Shown in pieces: positions 16,761-24,959 of a stretch of 64,000 nucleotides of DNA. Source of the stretch: CAWIJJ01 sp963836405 (GTDB lineage Bacteria; Acidobacteriota; Terriglobia; Bryobacterales; Bryobacteraceae); contig CAWIJL010000010.1 in assembly GCA_963836405.1 (NCBI GenBank), forward strand, positions 1 through 64,000. The letters run 5' to 3'. The translations under genes and the position numbers were made by a program. Within the stretch, counting starts at the first letter, position 1; each line of letters starts with the position of its first letter. The notes beneath the pieces are model-generated. The model did not search any database. It saw only the letters and a list, made by a program, of their open reading frames with translations, and was not told the origin of the DNA.

Positions 16761-16797
16761 CTAGGAGAAGTATGCGGCGGTTCTCCTAGTTTGTCAA
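16761..16797 (-). promoter_or_regulatory. padR promoter and PadR operator
   Basis: On the minus strand TTGACA (16797-16792), a 17-bp spacer and CATACT (16774-16769) form a strong promoter. CTAGGAGAA (16761-16769) and TTCTCCTAG (16781-16789) are perfect 9-bp inverted arms separated by 11 bp and bracket the -10. ACAAAC followed by AGGAGAA occurs twice, the second copy serving as the ribosome-binding site. This is the expected design of a PadR-autoregulated operon. Confidence 0.75.
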
Positions 16798-16835
16798 GGG
16801 GAAGGGCGGGACGCGCGTTATCATGAAGTTATCGC

Positions 16836-19115
16836 ATGCGCGGCACACGCTGGCTCCTGCTGGCGGCCATTCTGGGCATAGTTTGCGCGGTTGGCCTCAC
16901 GTATCGAGCGCAAAAGAAAACGTTGCGGGAGCAGGCGCCTCCCAAGCCGGCCGCGCTGCCCGAGAACCTCAACTCCACGGCCCAGCACTGGAGCTATACC
17001 GAAACTACCAGCGCCTACACCAAGGTTGAAATCGAGGCCGACGATTTCCGCCAGGCCAAGGATTCCGGACGCGTAGACCTGCGCGGCGTCGTGCTCAAGT
17101 TGCACGATGAGCACGCCAAAACATACAACCTGGTGAAGAGCGCCGCCGCAACCTTCTTTCAGGGCGACCACCGCTTCTTTTCCGATGGCGCGGTCGAAAT
17201 CACCCTGGACGTGCCGGAAGAGGGCGCGCCGAAAGGCACGCTGGTGTCGATCCAGACGGCGGGAGTCAGTTTCGACACCACTACCGGCCGCGCCGAGACG
17301 GATCGCGACTCCACCTTCGTATTTCCCAACGGCACGGGGAAGTCGGTGGGCGCGCTTTACGATCCGGGAGCCCGGGAACTGCTCCTGAAATCGAACGTGG
17401 CGCTCGACTGGAAGCCCGCCGCCAAGGGCGCCAAGCCGATGAAAATCGAAGGCGCCAGCATGCGTTACAAGGAGGAAAGCGGCGAAATCTGGCTGATGCC
17501 GTGGGGAAAGCTGACGCGCGAAAACACGGTGGTTGAGGGCGAAGATGTGGTGGTGCACCTCGAAAAGCATGCCGAGGGCGCGCAGACCATCCGGAAAGTG
17601 GACGCGCGGAAGGCGCATGGCACGGACAACTATCCGCGCCGCAAGCTGCAATACTCGGCCGACGAATTGTGGATCGATTGCGACGATACAGGCGACGTCA
17701 CCAAGATCACGGCACAAACCAACGCGAAATTGCGGGCGCTGTCGGACACCTCGGAGATGAACGTCTCCGCCTTTCACGTGGAGATGAATTTCAGCACGGC
17801 GGCGAGCGAGAGCGTGCTCACGCATGTCTCCACCTCCGGCGACACGGTGGTGAGTTCGCGTCCACTGCCCGCTCCCAACCGTCAGTTGCATGAAACCCAC
17901 ATTCTGAAAAGCGACAAAATCGGCATGGAGATGCGGCCCAACGGCCGCGATATCGATAACGTGGTGACCCACACTCCGGGCACGCTCGAGTTCCTGCCGA
18001 ACCAGCCGGTGCAGCGCCACCGCACCCTGGAGGCGAAGGAAATGCAAATCACGTACGGCGCGGACAACCGCATTCAGTTCTTTCGCGGGAGCGACGTACA
18101 GACGCGGACCGAGCCGAATGCCGAGGAGTCGAAGCGCAAGCGGCCGGTATCGCTTACGTCGAGCAAGACGATGCAGGCGTCGTTCGAACCCAAGACCGGG
18201 CGCATGACCAACATCGAACAGGCCGGCGACTTCACCTACGAAGAAGGCGACCGGCGCGCGAGCGCGGCGAAAGCGACCCTGGATGCGGGCCAGAACGTGA
18301 TCCTGCTCGAAACGGCGGCACGCGTTTGGGACTCGTCGGGCGCTACCTCCGCCGACCGCATCCGCATGGACCAGCGCACCGACGATTTCACGGCCGAGGG
18401 CCACGTGAACTCGAGCCGGATTCCGGACAAGGCCGGGAAGAATGGCGGGGAGATCCTTTCGGGTGACGAACCGCTCCAGGCCCAGGCGGCCAAAATGGTG
18501 AGCGCGAATCGCAACCGCACCGTGCACTACGAGGGCGGCGTGGCCATGTGGCAGGGGGCGAACCGCATCGAGGCGGACACGGTAGACCTCGATCGGGAGG
18601 AGCACACCCTGGTGGCCGACGGGCACGTGATTACGAACCTCTGGGAGGCGCCGCACGAAGCGCCCAAGGATGCGCAGAAGAAGAAGGCGGCCGCTTCGCC
18701 GGTCCTCACCGAGGTCCGAGCCGCCCGCATGGTATACACCGAGCAGGGACGGCTGGCGCACTACACCGGCGGCGTGGTCCTGAAGCGGCCGCATCTCGAA
18801 GTCGCGGCACGCGAAATCCGCGCCTTCCTCGATAGCGGCAGCGCCGATTCCACTCTCGAGAAGGCGTTCGCCGACGGATCGGTCAAGATCCTGATGACTG
18901 GTCCCGACCGCACGCGCACCGGCACTTCCGAACATGCCGAGTATTATGCGGCGGAGCAGAAAGTGATCCTCCGCGACGGCACTCCCAGGCTGGTGGACAC
19001 TCGCACCGGGACCTCCACCGGAGCTGAATTGACCTACTGGGCCAACGATGATAGGCTGCTGGTGAATGGGTCTCCAACCCGCCCTGCCGAGAGCCGGATC
19101 AGGCGCCAGAAATAA
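16836..19115 (+). CDS. Large LptC/OstA-like lipopolysaccharide-transport protein
   Basis: The 759-residue protein has one N-terminal membrane helix (WLLLAAILGIVCAVGLTY, about 6-23) and a beta-jellyroll periplasmic part. The first 180 residues look like LptC (SYTETTSAYTKVEIEADDFRQ; FFSDGAVEITLDVPEEG). The rest has several OstA/LptA-type repeats (GGVAMWQGANRIEADTVDLDREEHTLVADGHV and HYTGGVVLKRPHLEVAA). Normal LptC and LptA are about 190 residues each, so this protein appears to combine both roles. It lies 9 bp before lptB. It would carry LPS across the periplasm from LptBFG. It has TATCAT 11 nt before ATG 16836 and no clear ribosome-binding site. Confidence 0.8.
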   Translation: MRGTRWLLLAAILGIVCAVGLTYRAQKKTLREQAPPKPAALPENLNSTAQHWSYTETTSAYTKVEIEADDFRQAKDSGRVDLRGVVLKLHDEHAKTYNLVKSAAATFFQGDHRFFSDGAVEITLDVPEEGAPKGTLVSIQTAGVSFDTTTGRAETDRDSTFVFPNGTGKSVGALYDPGARELLLKSNVALDWKPAAKGAKPMKIEGASMRYKEESGEIWLMPWGKLTRENTVVEGEDVVVHLEKHAEGAQTIRKVDARKAHGTDNYPRRKLQYSADELWIDCDDTGDVTKITAQTNAKLRALSDTSEMNVSAFHVEMNFSTAASESVLTHVSTSGDTVVSSRPLPAPNRQLHETHILKSDKIGMEMRPNGRDIDNVVTHTPGTLEFLPNQPVQRHRTLEAKEMQITYGADNRIQFFRGSDVQTRTEPNAEESKRKRPVSLTSSKTMQASFEPKTGRMTNIEQAGDFTYEEGDRRASAAKATLDAGQNVILLETAARVWDSSGATSADRIRMDQRTDDFTAEGHVNSSRIPDKAGKNGGEILSGDEPLQAQAAKMVSANRNRTVHYEGGVAMWQGANRIEADTVDLDREEHTLVADGHVITNLWEAPHEAPKDAQKKKAAASPVLTEVRAARMVYTEQGRLAHYTGGVVLKRPHLEVAAREIRAFLDSGSADSTLEKAFADGSVKILMTGPDRTRTGTSEHAEYYAAEQKVILRDGTPRLVDTRTGTSTGAELTYWANDDRLLVNGSPTRPAESRIRRQK

Positions 19116-19124
19116 TCGCGAAAA

Positions 19125-19853
19125 ATGAGCAAGCTGGAAACGCGGGAGATCTCCAAAACCTATCGCAAACGGCGCGTGGTGGACGACGTTTCGGTTTTCG
19201 TCCAAAAGGGCGAAGTGGTGGGATTGCTGGGTCCAAACGGCGCGGGCAAGACCACGTCCTTTTACATGATCGTCGGGCTGATCAGTCCGGACTCGGGCCG
19301 CATCTTCATCGACGAGGAGGACATTACCGACCTGCCCATGTACCAGCGGGCGCGCCGCGGTATCAGCTATCTTCCACAGGAAGCATCGGTTTTCCGTAAG
19401 TTGACCGTCGAAGAGAATCTGATGGCGATCCTGGAAACCCTGCCGCTGCGGGCGCGCGAGCGACGCGAAAGCATGGAACGGCTGATCGACCAGCTCGGGC
19501 TCGAAAAGGTCCGACGCAGCCGCGGGTACATGCTCTCGGGCGGCGAACGGCGCCGGGTCGAAATCGCCCGTTCGCTGGTCATCAGTCCGAGTTTTCTTCT
19601 GCTCGACGAACCCTTCTCCGGGATCGATCCGATCCAGGTTCTGGAATTGCAGCGTATTATTTTCGACTTGAAGCGCTCCGGAATCGGCATTCTGATCACG
19701 GATCATGCCGTGCGCGAGACGATGGTGGTCACGGACCGGGCTTACATCATCAATAATGGCCGTATTTTCAGGGCCGGGAGCCCGGAAGCCCTGGAGCGGG
19801 ATCCCGAAGTCAGGCGAATTTACCTGGGCGAGAGCTTCTCGCTGCGAGTGTGA
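19125..19853 (+). CDS. lptB: LPS export ABC transporter ATP-binding protein LptB
   Basis: LptB is the cytoplasmic ATPase that powers LPS extraction with LptFG. The 242-residue protein has Walker A GPNGAGKT at 36-43, the LptB-type Q-loop region ISYLPQEASVFRKLTVEEN, the signature LSGGERRRVEIARSL, Walker B LLLDEPFSGIDP and switch His in ITDHAVRET. Length matches the family. It is 9 bp after the LptC/OstA-like gene. lptF and lptG are not in the window. Confidence 0.96.
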   Translation: MSKLETREISKTYRKRRVVDDVSVFVQKGEVVGLLGPNGAGKTTSFYMIVGLISPDSGRIFIDEEDITDLPMYQRARRGISYLPQEASVFRKLTVEENLMAILETLPLRARERRESMERLIDQLGLEKVRRSRGYMLSGGERRRVEIARSLVISPSFLLLDEPFSGIDPIQVLELQRIIFDLKRSGIGILITDHAVRETMVVTDRAYIINNGRIFRAGSPEALERDPEVRRIYLGESFSLRV

Positions 19854-19915
19854 TTCCACCCCGGACGTTCTTTTGCAGCCGAAACGTTTGCACCCGTCTC
19901 ACCGTATCTAACACC

Positions 19916-20533
19916 ATGAGATCTCTGCTCTTATTGTTCCTCGCCGCGGCGCCCGCGCTCTCCCAACCATTCTCCGTGGGCGTCAAAGCGGGAGTTCCCC
20001 TCACCGATTTTGTGGACACCGCGCGCAGCGGTGATTTCAGTTATTTCGCCCATACGAAGCGGTACATTATCGGCGGGCAGGCCGAACTGAGACTCCCCTT
20101 CGGCCTGGGAATCGAGTTCGACGCCCTGTACCGGCGGCTGAACTACTCGGGGAGCGGGACAATTTCCGGCGTCAGCACCTCCATCGATACGACCGCCAAT
20201 GCGTGGGAGTTTCCGCTGCTGGTCAAATATCGCTTTCCGACCCCGGTGGCCCGTCCGTTCGTGGATGCGGGCGTTGCATGGGATACATTGAGCGGCGTGC
20301 GGCACACCATCAGCTCGGTTTCGCCCGTCCCCATCAGCGACGCCAACCCGGTAGAGGTCGAAAAGGCGTCGCGCGGATTTGTGGTGGGCGCGGGCGTGGA
20401 CATCAAAATCGGGATTCGCCTGCAACCGGAGATTCGCTACACGCGCTGGGGCGCGAAACACTTCTTCGACCCTAACAGCCTGCTAAAAAGCAATCAGAAC
20501 CAGGCGGAATTTCTCCTAGGTATCACTTTCTAA
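19916..20533 (+). CDS. Small outer-membrane beta-barrel protein
   Basis: The 205-residue protein starts at ATG 19916 with a signal peptide (LLLLFLAAAPALSQP). The rest has alternating strands with glycine and aromatic residues (FSVGVKAGVPLTDFVDT; FVVGAGVDIKIGIRLQPEIRYTRW) and ends in LGITF, a terminal Phe as in outer-membrane barrels. It resembles OmpA-like/PorT-like 8-strand barrels. A TATCTA -10 box ends 5 nt before the ATG. An upstream in-frame start at 19850 was rejected because it puts a non-signal sequence before the signal peptide. Function unknown. Confidence 0.8.
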   Translation: MRSLLLLFLAAAPALSQPFSVGVKAGVPLTDFVDTARSGDFSYFAHTKRYIIGGQAELRLPFGLGIEFDALYRRLNYSGSGTISGVSTSIDTTANAWEFPLLVKYRFPTPVARPFVDAGVAWDTLSGVRHTISSVSPVPISDANPVEVEKASRGFVVGAGVDIKIGIRLQPEIRYTRWGAKHFFDPNSLLKSNQNQAEFLLGITF

Positions 20534-20546
20534 CAAGGCCGCGACT

Positions 20547-20552
20547 TACAAT
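20547..20552 (+). promoter_or_regulatory. -10 element of the carbonic anhydrase gene
   Basis: TACAAT ends 6 nt before the ATG at 20559, and no ribosome-binding site fits between. This is one of the clearest candidates for leaderless transcription in the window. Confidence 0.5.
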
Positions 20553-20558
20553 CGTCGC

Positions 20559-21251
20559 ATGATGGTTAGTCGACGAGGTTTCTGGCAGGCCGGATTCGCC
20601 ATGGCGGCGTCCCTCCGTGCCATGGCGCAATCGCATTCGGCCGCGGCGATGCCGGGCGCGGAAGCGGTGATGCGTGAACTGAAGGAGGGCAACGAGCGTT
20701 TCGCCGCGGGCAAGGCGCAGCATCCGCACACGTCTCTCGAGCGTATGCGTGAAGTTGTCGCCGGACAGCATCCGCACGCCGTGGTCCTCACCTGCGCCGA
20801 TTCGCGCGTTCCGCCGGAGGTGTTGTTCGATCAGGGCATCGGCGATCTGTTCGTGGTGCGGGTGGCGGGCAACGTCGCCAATAACGACCAGACCGGCTCG
20901 GTGGAGTACGCTGTCGATCATTTGGCAACGCCGCTTTGCGTCGTCCTCGGCCACTCCGGATGCGGGGCCGTTTCGGCCGTAGTCAATGGCGATCACGTCA
21001 CCGAGGATATCCGCCGCATGGTAGCTCCCATCGGCGGCGTGGTTCAGGCCACGCGCAGGAGCCACCCGGGAATGTCCGGCGACGCACTGATCGCGGCCAG
21101 CGTTCAGGCCAACGTGCAGGAAACGCTGCACCAGTTGATGGCGGGCAGCGAGCTGATCGCGGAAAAGGTCCGCTCGGGGAAACTGCGGCTGGTCGGAGGC
21201 GTCTACAGCCTGCCGACGGGAAAGGTCGAGTGGCTGGGCTCCGCTTCCTGA
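20559..21251 (+). CDS. Exported beta-class carbonic anhydrase
   Basis: It interconverts CO2 and bicarbonate using zinc. The 230-residue protein begins with a twin-arginine-like signal (SRRGFWQAGFAMAASLRAMA), so the enzyme should act in the periplasm. Zinc ligands C79, H132 and C135 and the D81/R83 dyad (CADSR, HSGCG) are all present, as are VVRVAGN and the bicarbonate-site region. Signal-bearing beta carbonic anhydrases are less common than cytoplasmic ones. It is monocistronic by appearance. Confidence 0.93.
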   Translation: MMVSRRGFWQAGFAMAASLRAMAQSHSAAAMPGAEAVMRELKEGNERFAAGKAQHPHTSLERMREVVAGQHPHAVVLTCADSRVPPEVLFDQGIGDLFVVRVAGNVANNDQTGSVEYAVDHLATPLCVVLGHSGCGAVSAVVNGDHVTEDIRRMVAPIGGVVQATRRSHPGMSGDALIAASVQANVQETLHQLMAGSELIAEKVRSGKLRLVGGVYSLPTGKVEWLGSAS

Positions 21252-21337
21252 GCCGCGGCGCAGATGGCCGTTGATCGGGTGCGGTCACTCGCTGACGCTC
21301 GTGGCTTTGACGGGCGTTGCTGAGAACGCAGTATTGT

Positions 21338-22227
21338 TTAGCGTAAGTACTTATTGAAGTGTTCCAGCGTTCGCTGCCAAGCCAGTTTGGCGGCGGCCTC
21401 GTCGTAACGCGGCGTCGTATCGTTGTGGAAGCCGTGGTTCGCACCTTCGTAAACGAAGGCGGCGTACGGCACGTTGTTCGCTTTGAGCGCTTCTTCATAC
21501 GCCGGCCAGGCGGACGTGATGCGGGTGTCCAGGGCCCGTAATGGAGCATCATCGCCGCTTTGATCCGGGAAACGTCGGCCGCCGGGGGTTGGCCTCCATA
21601 GAACGCCACCGCCGCGGTCAGGTCCGAACCCATGCGCACTGCCAGGTTGTTGGCCACGCCTCCGCCGAAACAGAAGCCCACCACGCCCAGTTTGCCGGTG
21701 CAATCGGGGCGGTCCTTCAGCCAGCGGGCAGCGGCTTCCAGGTCGTCGGCCATTTTGTTGCGGTCCACCTGCCCGAATTTCCGCGCGCCCTCTTCGTCGG
21801 TGCCCGGGTAGCCGCCCACGCTGGTAAGCCCATCCGGTGCGAAGGCCAGGAAATTCTCCGTGCCCAAGCGGCGGGCGACGTCTTCGATATAGGGGTTGAG
21901 CCCGCGGTTTTCGTGCACCACCAGCACGCCCGGCAGCTTGCCCGTGGCATTGGCCGGCTTCACGAACAGGCCTTTGATGCTGCCCGTACCCTTCGGGGAC
22001 GGCACGGTGACGACCTCGGTCTTGATGCGCTTGTCGTCCTTCGGCACCTGCTGCGCCCACGCGTAGTTCGGCCGCAACATTTCAAACAGGGCCGCGGCCG
22101 TCACGCCGCCGACGGCAAACTTCTGCGCGCCCTCCAGAAAATCGCGGCGCTGAATCTCGCCGTGGACATACTTGTCGAACAGGTTGAGCAATTCCTGCGG
22201 AAAGTCGCTGGCTTTCATCCGTTCCAT
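21338..22227 (-). pseudogene. Dienelactone hydrolase family protein, one frameshift
   Basis: The start frame (MERMKASDFPQELLNLFD from ATG 22227) has a twin-arginine-like segment (QRRDFLEGAQKFAVGG) and the alpha/beta-hydrolase core with nucleophile motif GFCFGGG. Near 21535 the frame changes: the C-terminal half, including EGANHGFHND with the catalytic His, continues in another frame to the stop at 21338. Adding one G in the GGGCCC stretch restores an intact gene of about 296 residues. Dienelactone hydrolases open cyclic lactones; this exported type has unknown substrate. A sequencing error is as likely as real decay. Confidence 0.8.
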
Positions 22228-22305
22228 GATCGGTTTTCGCTGCCTCCTTGATTTGCCGTAAGCATATCATGGGCAAACCGGGAAGCCGCGGTCCGATCAC
22301 GGACT

Positions 22306-23454
22306 TCAGTTCGGGAGGCGGAAGGGAACTTCGATCTGCGTGACGACCTCGACCGGCTCGCCGTTGAGCAGCGTCGGCTGGTATACCCACTGTTTCACAG
22401 CGTCGAGAGCGGCGGGGACCAGCAGCGGATGGCCGCTGATCACCTGGAGGTTGGCAATGGCGCCGTCCCGTCCGATGACCGCGCTGAGCATCACGTTGCC
22501 GGAGACCCGCGCCTGCAACGCCAGGGGCGGGTAGGCCGCGTCCACCTTGCGGACCAGCCTGTTTTGTTGCACGCCTCCACCCACGCGGATTGTCTGGGGC
22601 GCGCCGCCGGGACGTGCCGGAGGAGGAGGCGGCGGAGGAGGTGGCGGCGGTGCGGCGATGCCCATCTGAGGCTGAATCATCCCCGCCTTCGCTCGCTTGG
22701 TTTCCAGCGCTTTGCTCACCCAATTGTCTGCCGCGACCACATCCTGCCTGTACTCCGCTTCGGTGTCGCGAAGATCGCCCCGTTCGCGGATCAGCAGGTT
22801 CATGTAGGCCATCGCATCGTCGTATTGCGGATCGAGTTCCAGGGCCCGGTTCAGATTGAACATGGCCTCGTCGAGCGCATTCCACCACTCCGCGCGAAGG
22901 GCCGCCCGCGTGGACGCATCGGTAATCGGACCCGGCGTTTCCGGCCGCATCCCGAGCCGCGTCCGCGCCTGCATCAGCGCCGGGTACCACCTCGCCCAGG
23001 TAATGAAGGCCAGCGAGTAATACGCCGTTTTGTCATTCGGATTGACTGTCAACTCGCGACGGTACCAGTTCACCGCGTCGTCCCAGTGCTTTCGGTTGAG
23101 GGCGAGGGAGGCGAGCGATTGCAGCGCCACCTGGTTGACGGGATCCATATCCACCACTCGCTGAAACTCGGTCTCCGCGCGTTGCGCCCTCTCGACGTTC
23201 TCCGGCACCTCCGAGCCCGGAATGTACTGCTGCATAAAGGCGGTACCCAGGTAAAGGCGCGCCGTGACGTCGCCCGGACTGAGTTCGACGGCTCTCTGGA
23301 ACGCGGCGACCGCCTCGGCGTAGCGTCCATTCTTGAAGGACTGAACGCCCTGGTTGATCCATGCGCGCGAGTCGGCGGGGCCGCTCTGGGCGGAAACGTA
23401 CGAAAGAGAAACGATCAGGAGAGCAAGAAGTCGCATGTGCCACCTCGATTGCAT
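22306..23454 (-). CDS. TPR protein with TonB C-terminal domain
   Basis: The 382-residue protein has a signal peptide (LLALLIVSLSYVSAQ), TPR units at roughly 30-230 (SFKNGRYAEAVAAFQRAVELSPGD is the clearest), an 11-proline run and a TonB C-terminal domain (KVDAAYPPLALQARVSGNVMLSAVIG; WVYQPTLLNGEPVEVVTQIEVPF). It may span the periplasm and touch outer-membrane receptors, although the signal looks cleavable, so energy coupling is uncertain. ATG 23454 follows GGAGGT by 7 nt; GTG 23469 is possible. A decayed paralog lies directly upstream. Confidence 0.85.
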   Translation of the reverse strand: MQSRWHMRLLALLIVSLSYVSAQSGPADSRAWINQGVQSFKNGRYAEAVAAFQRAVELSPGDVTARLYLGTAFMQQYIPGSEVPENVERAQRAETEFQRVVDMDPVNQVALQSLASLALNRKHWDDAVNWYRRELTVNPNDKTAYYSLAFITWARWYPALMQARTRLGMRPETPGPITDASTRAALRAEWWNALDEAMFNLNRALELDPQYDDAMAYMNLLIRERGDLRDTEAEYRQDVVAADNWVSKALETKRAKAGMIQPQMGIAAPPPPPPPPPPPARPGGAPQTIRVGGGVQQNRLVRKVDAAYPPLALQARVSGNVMLSAVIGRDGAIANLQVISGHPLLVPAALDAVKQWVYQPTLLNGEPVEVVTQIEVPFRLPN

Positions 23455-23481
23455 TTTAGACACCTCCACGGCGGATTTGTT

Positions 23482-24146
23482 TCACTGCCGCGGTAGAACG
23501 AAGGCGATCTCCACGGGTGTCACAAATTCGACCGGCCGTCCGTTGAGCACCAGCGCCCGATAGCGCCGCCGCCTGGCTGCTTGCACGGCTGCCTCCACCA
23601 GCAGGGGATGGCCGGATGAGCCGCCGGGACCGCGCTCTGTCAGCCAGGCGGTCCGCCGCCGCGATGTCCTGCCGAAACTCGTTATCGGTCTCCCGGATCC
23701 CGGCTCTTTCCCGCGTCAGCGTTCAGCAGGACCAGCGCGTCCCGGTAGTCCGGATCGATTTCGAGAGCGCGTTCCAGGTGCCAGATAGCCTCGTCCAGAA
23801 TGCCCCACCACTCGGAGCGCAAGCGCGCGCGCAAAGCCGGATCGGGGAGCAGTTGCGTCCACCCCGGCCGTACGAGGCTGCGGGCGCGCGCCTCCGCGAG
23901 CGCCGGAGACCACTGCTTCCACGCGATCATTCCCATCGTGTGATGTGCCGCCTTGTTGCCTGGATCCAAGGCAAGGACGCGGGAATACCAGACGGCAGCC
24001 TGCTGCCACTGCGCGGCCTGCACCGCCATGGACCCGAGCGCGGCCAGTGCCACCCTGTCGCGCGGGTCCGCTGCCAGCGCTTCGTGAAACGCCACGAGGG
24101 CATCGGACTCGCGCCCGTCGCGCAGCGCCTGCAGACCCCGGCGCAC
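23482..24146 (-). pseudogene. Decayed paralog of the TPR-TonB gene
   Basis: The first 150 residues parallel the next gene: GRESDALVAFHEALAADPRD, WYSRVLALDPGNKAAHHTMGM and EWWGILDEAIWHLERALEIDP align with its TPRs in order. Near 23700 the frame shifts; the neighbouring frame continues as ERAGIRETDNEFRQDIAAADR. The proline tract and first half of the TonB domain are absent, and the end reappears in frame as GHPLLVEAAVQAARRRRYRA, LVLNGRPVEFVTPVEIAFVLPRQ and stop. The signal peptide is missing too. It is a broken tandem copy. Confidence 0.8.
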
Positions 24147-24164
24147 CGCGCGGTAGGATTTGTT

Positions 24165-24959
24165 TCAGCGTTCGAAGCGGAGGCAGGCGCGGCCGAGATA
24201 GATTTCGTCTCCGGAGCGGAGCCGTTCGCCGCGGCGATTCCCCGCGGGCACGTCGATCGGCCGGCCGTCGCGGAAGATGCGCGTACCGAATTCGCTTTCG
24301 TCGTCGCAAATCCGGTATTCTCCCGCTTCGAACTTGATGTGGGCGTGTTTGCGCGAAACGGTCGCGTTGGCGTCGGCGGCGCCATCCTGGAACACCACGT
24401 CGTTGCGGCGGATGATGCGGTAGTCGGCATCGGTCAATTCCGGAAGGCGCCCGATATTGGTTCGGGGGCGGTCCAGAAGATACTCTTCGCGGTCGGTGCT
24501 GCCCTGTATGACCACCAGCCGGCCCGTCGCTGCGGGGACGGGTGCGGCTGCGGGCGCCGCCGCCACGGCGGCCGGCTGCGCGTGATATTCGATCCGGTAG
24601 CGCCCCTCTTCGGGGCCGGGCGCGGCCGTGCGGACCTCCACCGAGAAACCGCGCGGCACTTCGCAGCCGGCGCCCTCGAGAGCCTCGCGAATATCCTGTT
24701 CGAGCCGGCGCTCCTGGCCGAACGCACCCTCGAGCAGTTCGCGGCGCCCTTCGTCCTCACTCAAAAGGATGACGACGATGTGGGCGTAGGGGAACACCCG
24801 TCGCCCGCGGGACACGGTCTGGACCTTGGTTTCGATCTCCTCGAGGATGGCGTGATGCACGATCAGCAAATCGTCCGACTGCGAGGCCCCGAACATGCGG
24901 TCGGTCCACTGGCGGAATCCGCGCTCGATGGTCTTCTCGATTTCCGAAAACAGGCTCAT
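24165..24959 (-). CDS. FhaA-like protein (DUF3662 plus FHA domain)
   Basis: FHA domains bind phosphothreonine, so this protein is a likely substrate or reader of the neighbouring kinases. The 264-residue protein starts MSLFSEIEKTIERGF, with a DUF3662-type domain at about 1-125 as in mycobacterial FhaA. An Ala/Pro linker follows, then an FHA domain with NIGRLPE, TVSRKHAHI and SEFGTRIF covering the conserved Gly-Arg, Ser-x-x-His and Gly-Thr positions. It overlaps the end of the RodA-PBP gene by 4 bp. In mycobacteria FhaA regulates peptidoglycan synthesis at this same gene neighbourhood. Confidence 0.9.
   Translation of the reverse strand: MSLFSEIEKTIERGFRQWTDRMFGASQSDDLLIVHHAILEEIETKVQTVSRGRRVFPYAHIVVILLSEDEGRRELLEGAFGQERRLEQDIREALEGAGCEVPRGFSVEVRTAAPGPEEGRYRIEYHAQPAAVAAAPAAAPVPAATGRLVVIQGSTDREEYLLDRPRTNIGRLPELTDADYRIIRRNDVVFQDGAADANATVSRKHAHIKFEAGEYRICDDESEFGTRIFRDGRPIDVPAGNRRGERLRSGDEIYLGRACLRFER

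Noticed and set aside
16821..19859. 1012-codon minus-strand frame opposite lptC-like and lptB
   Set aside because: It spans two recognised genes on the other strand and shows no protein family; it results from codon bias that avoids stops in the antisense frame.
21255..21337. Possible terminator GCGTT-GCTGA-GAACGC near 21314-21330
   Set aside because: The stem is only five pairs and the following tract is not T-rich enough to support an intrinsic terminator.
22612..22660. GGC/GGA-rich simple repeat
   Set aside because: It is the coding sequence of the proline run of the TPR-TonB protein, not a separate repeat element.
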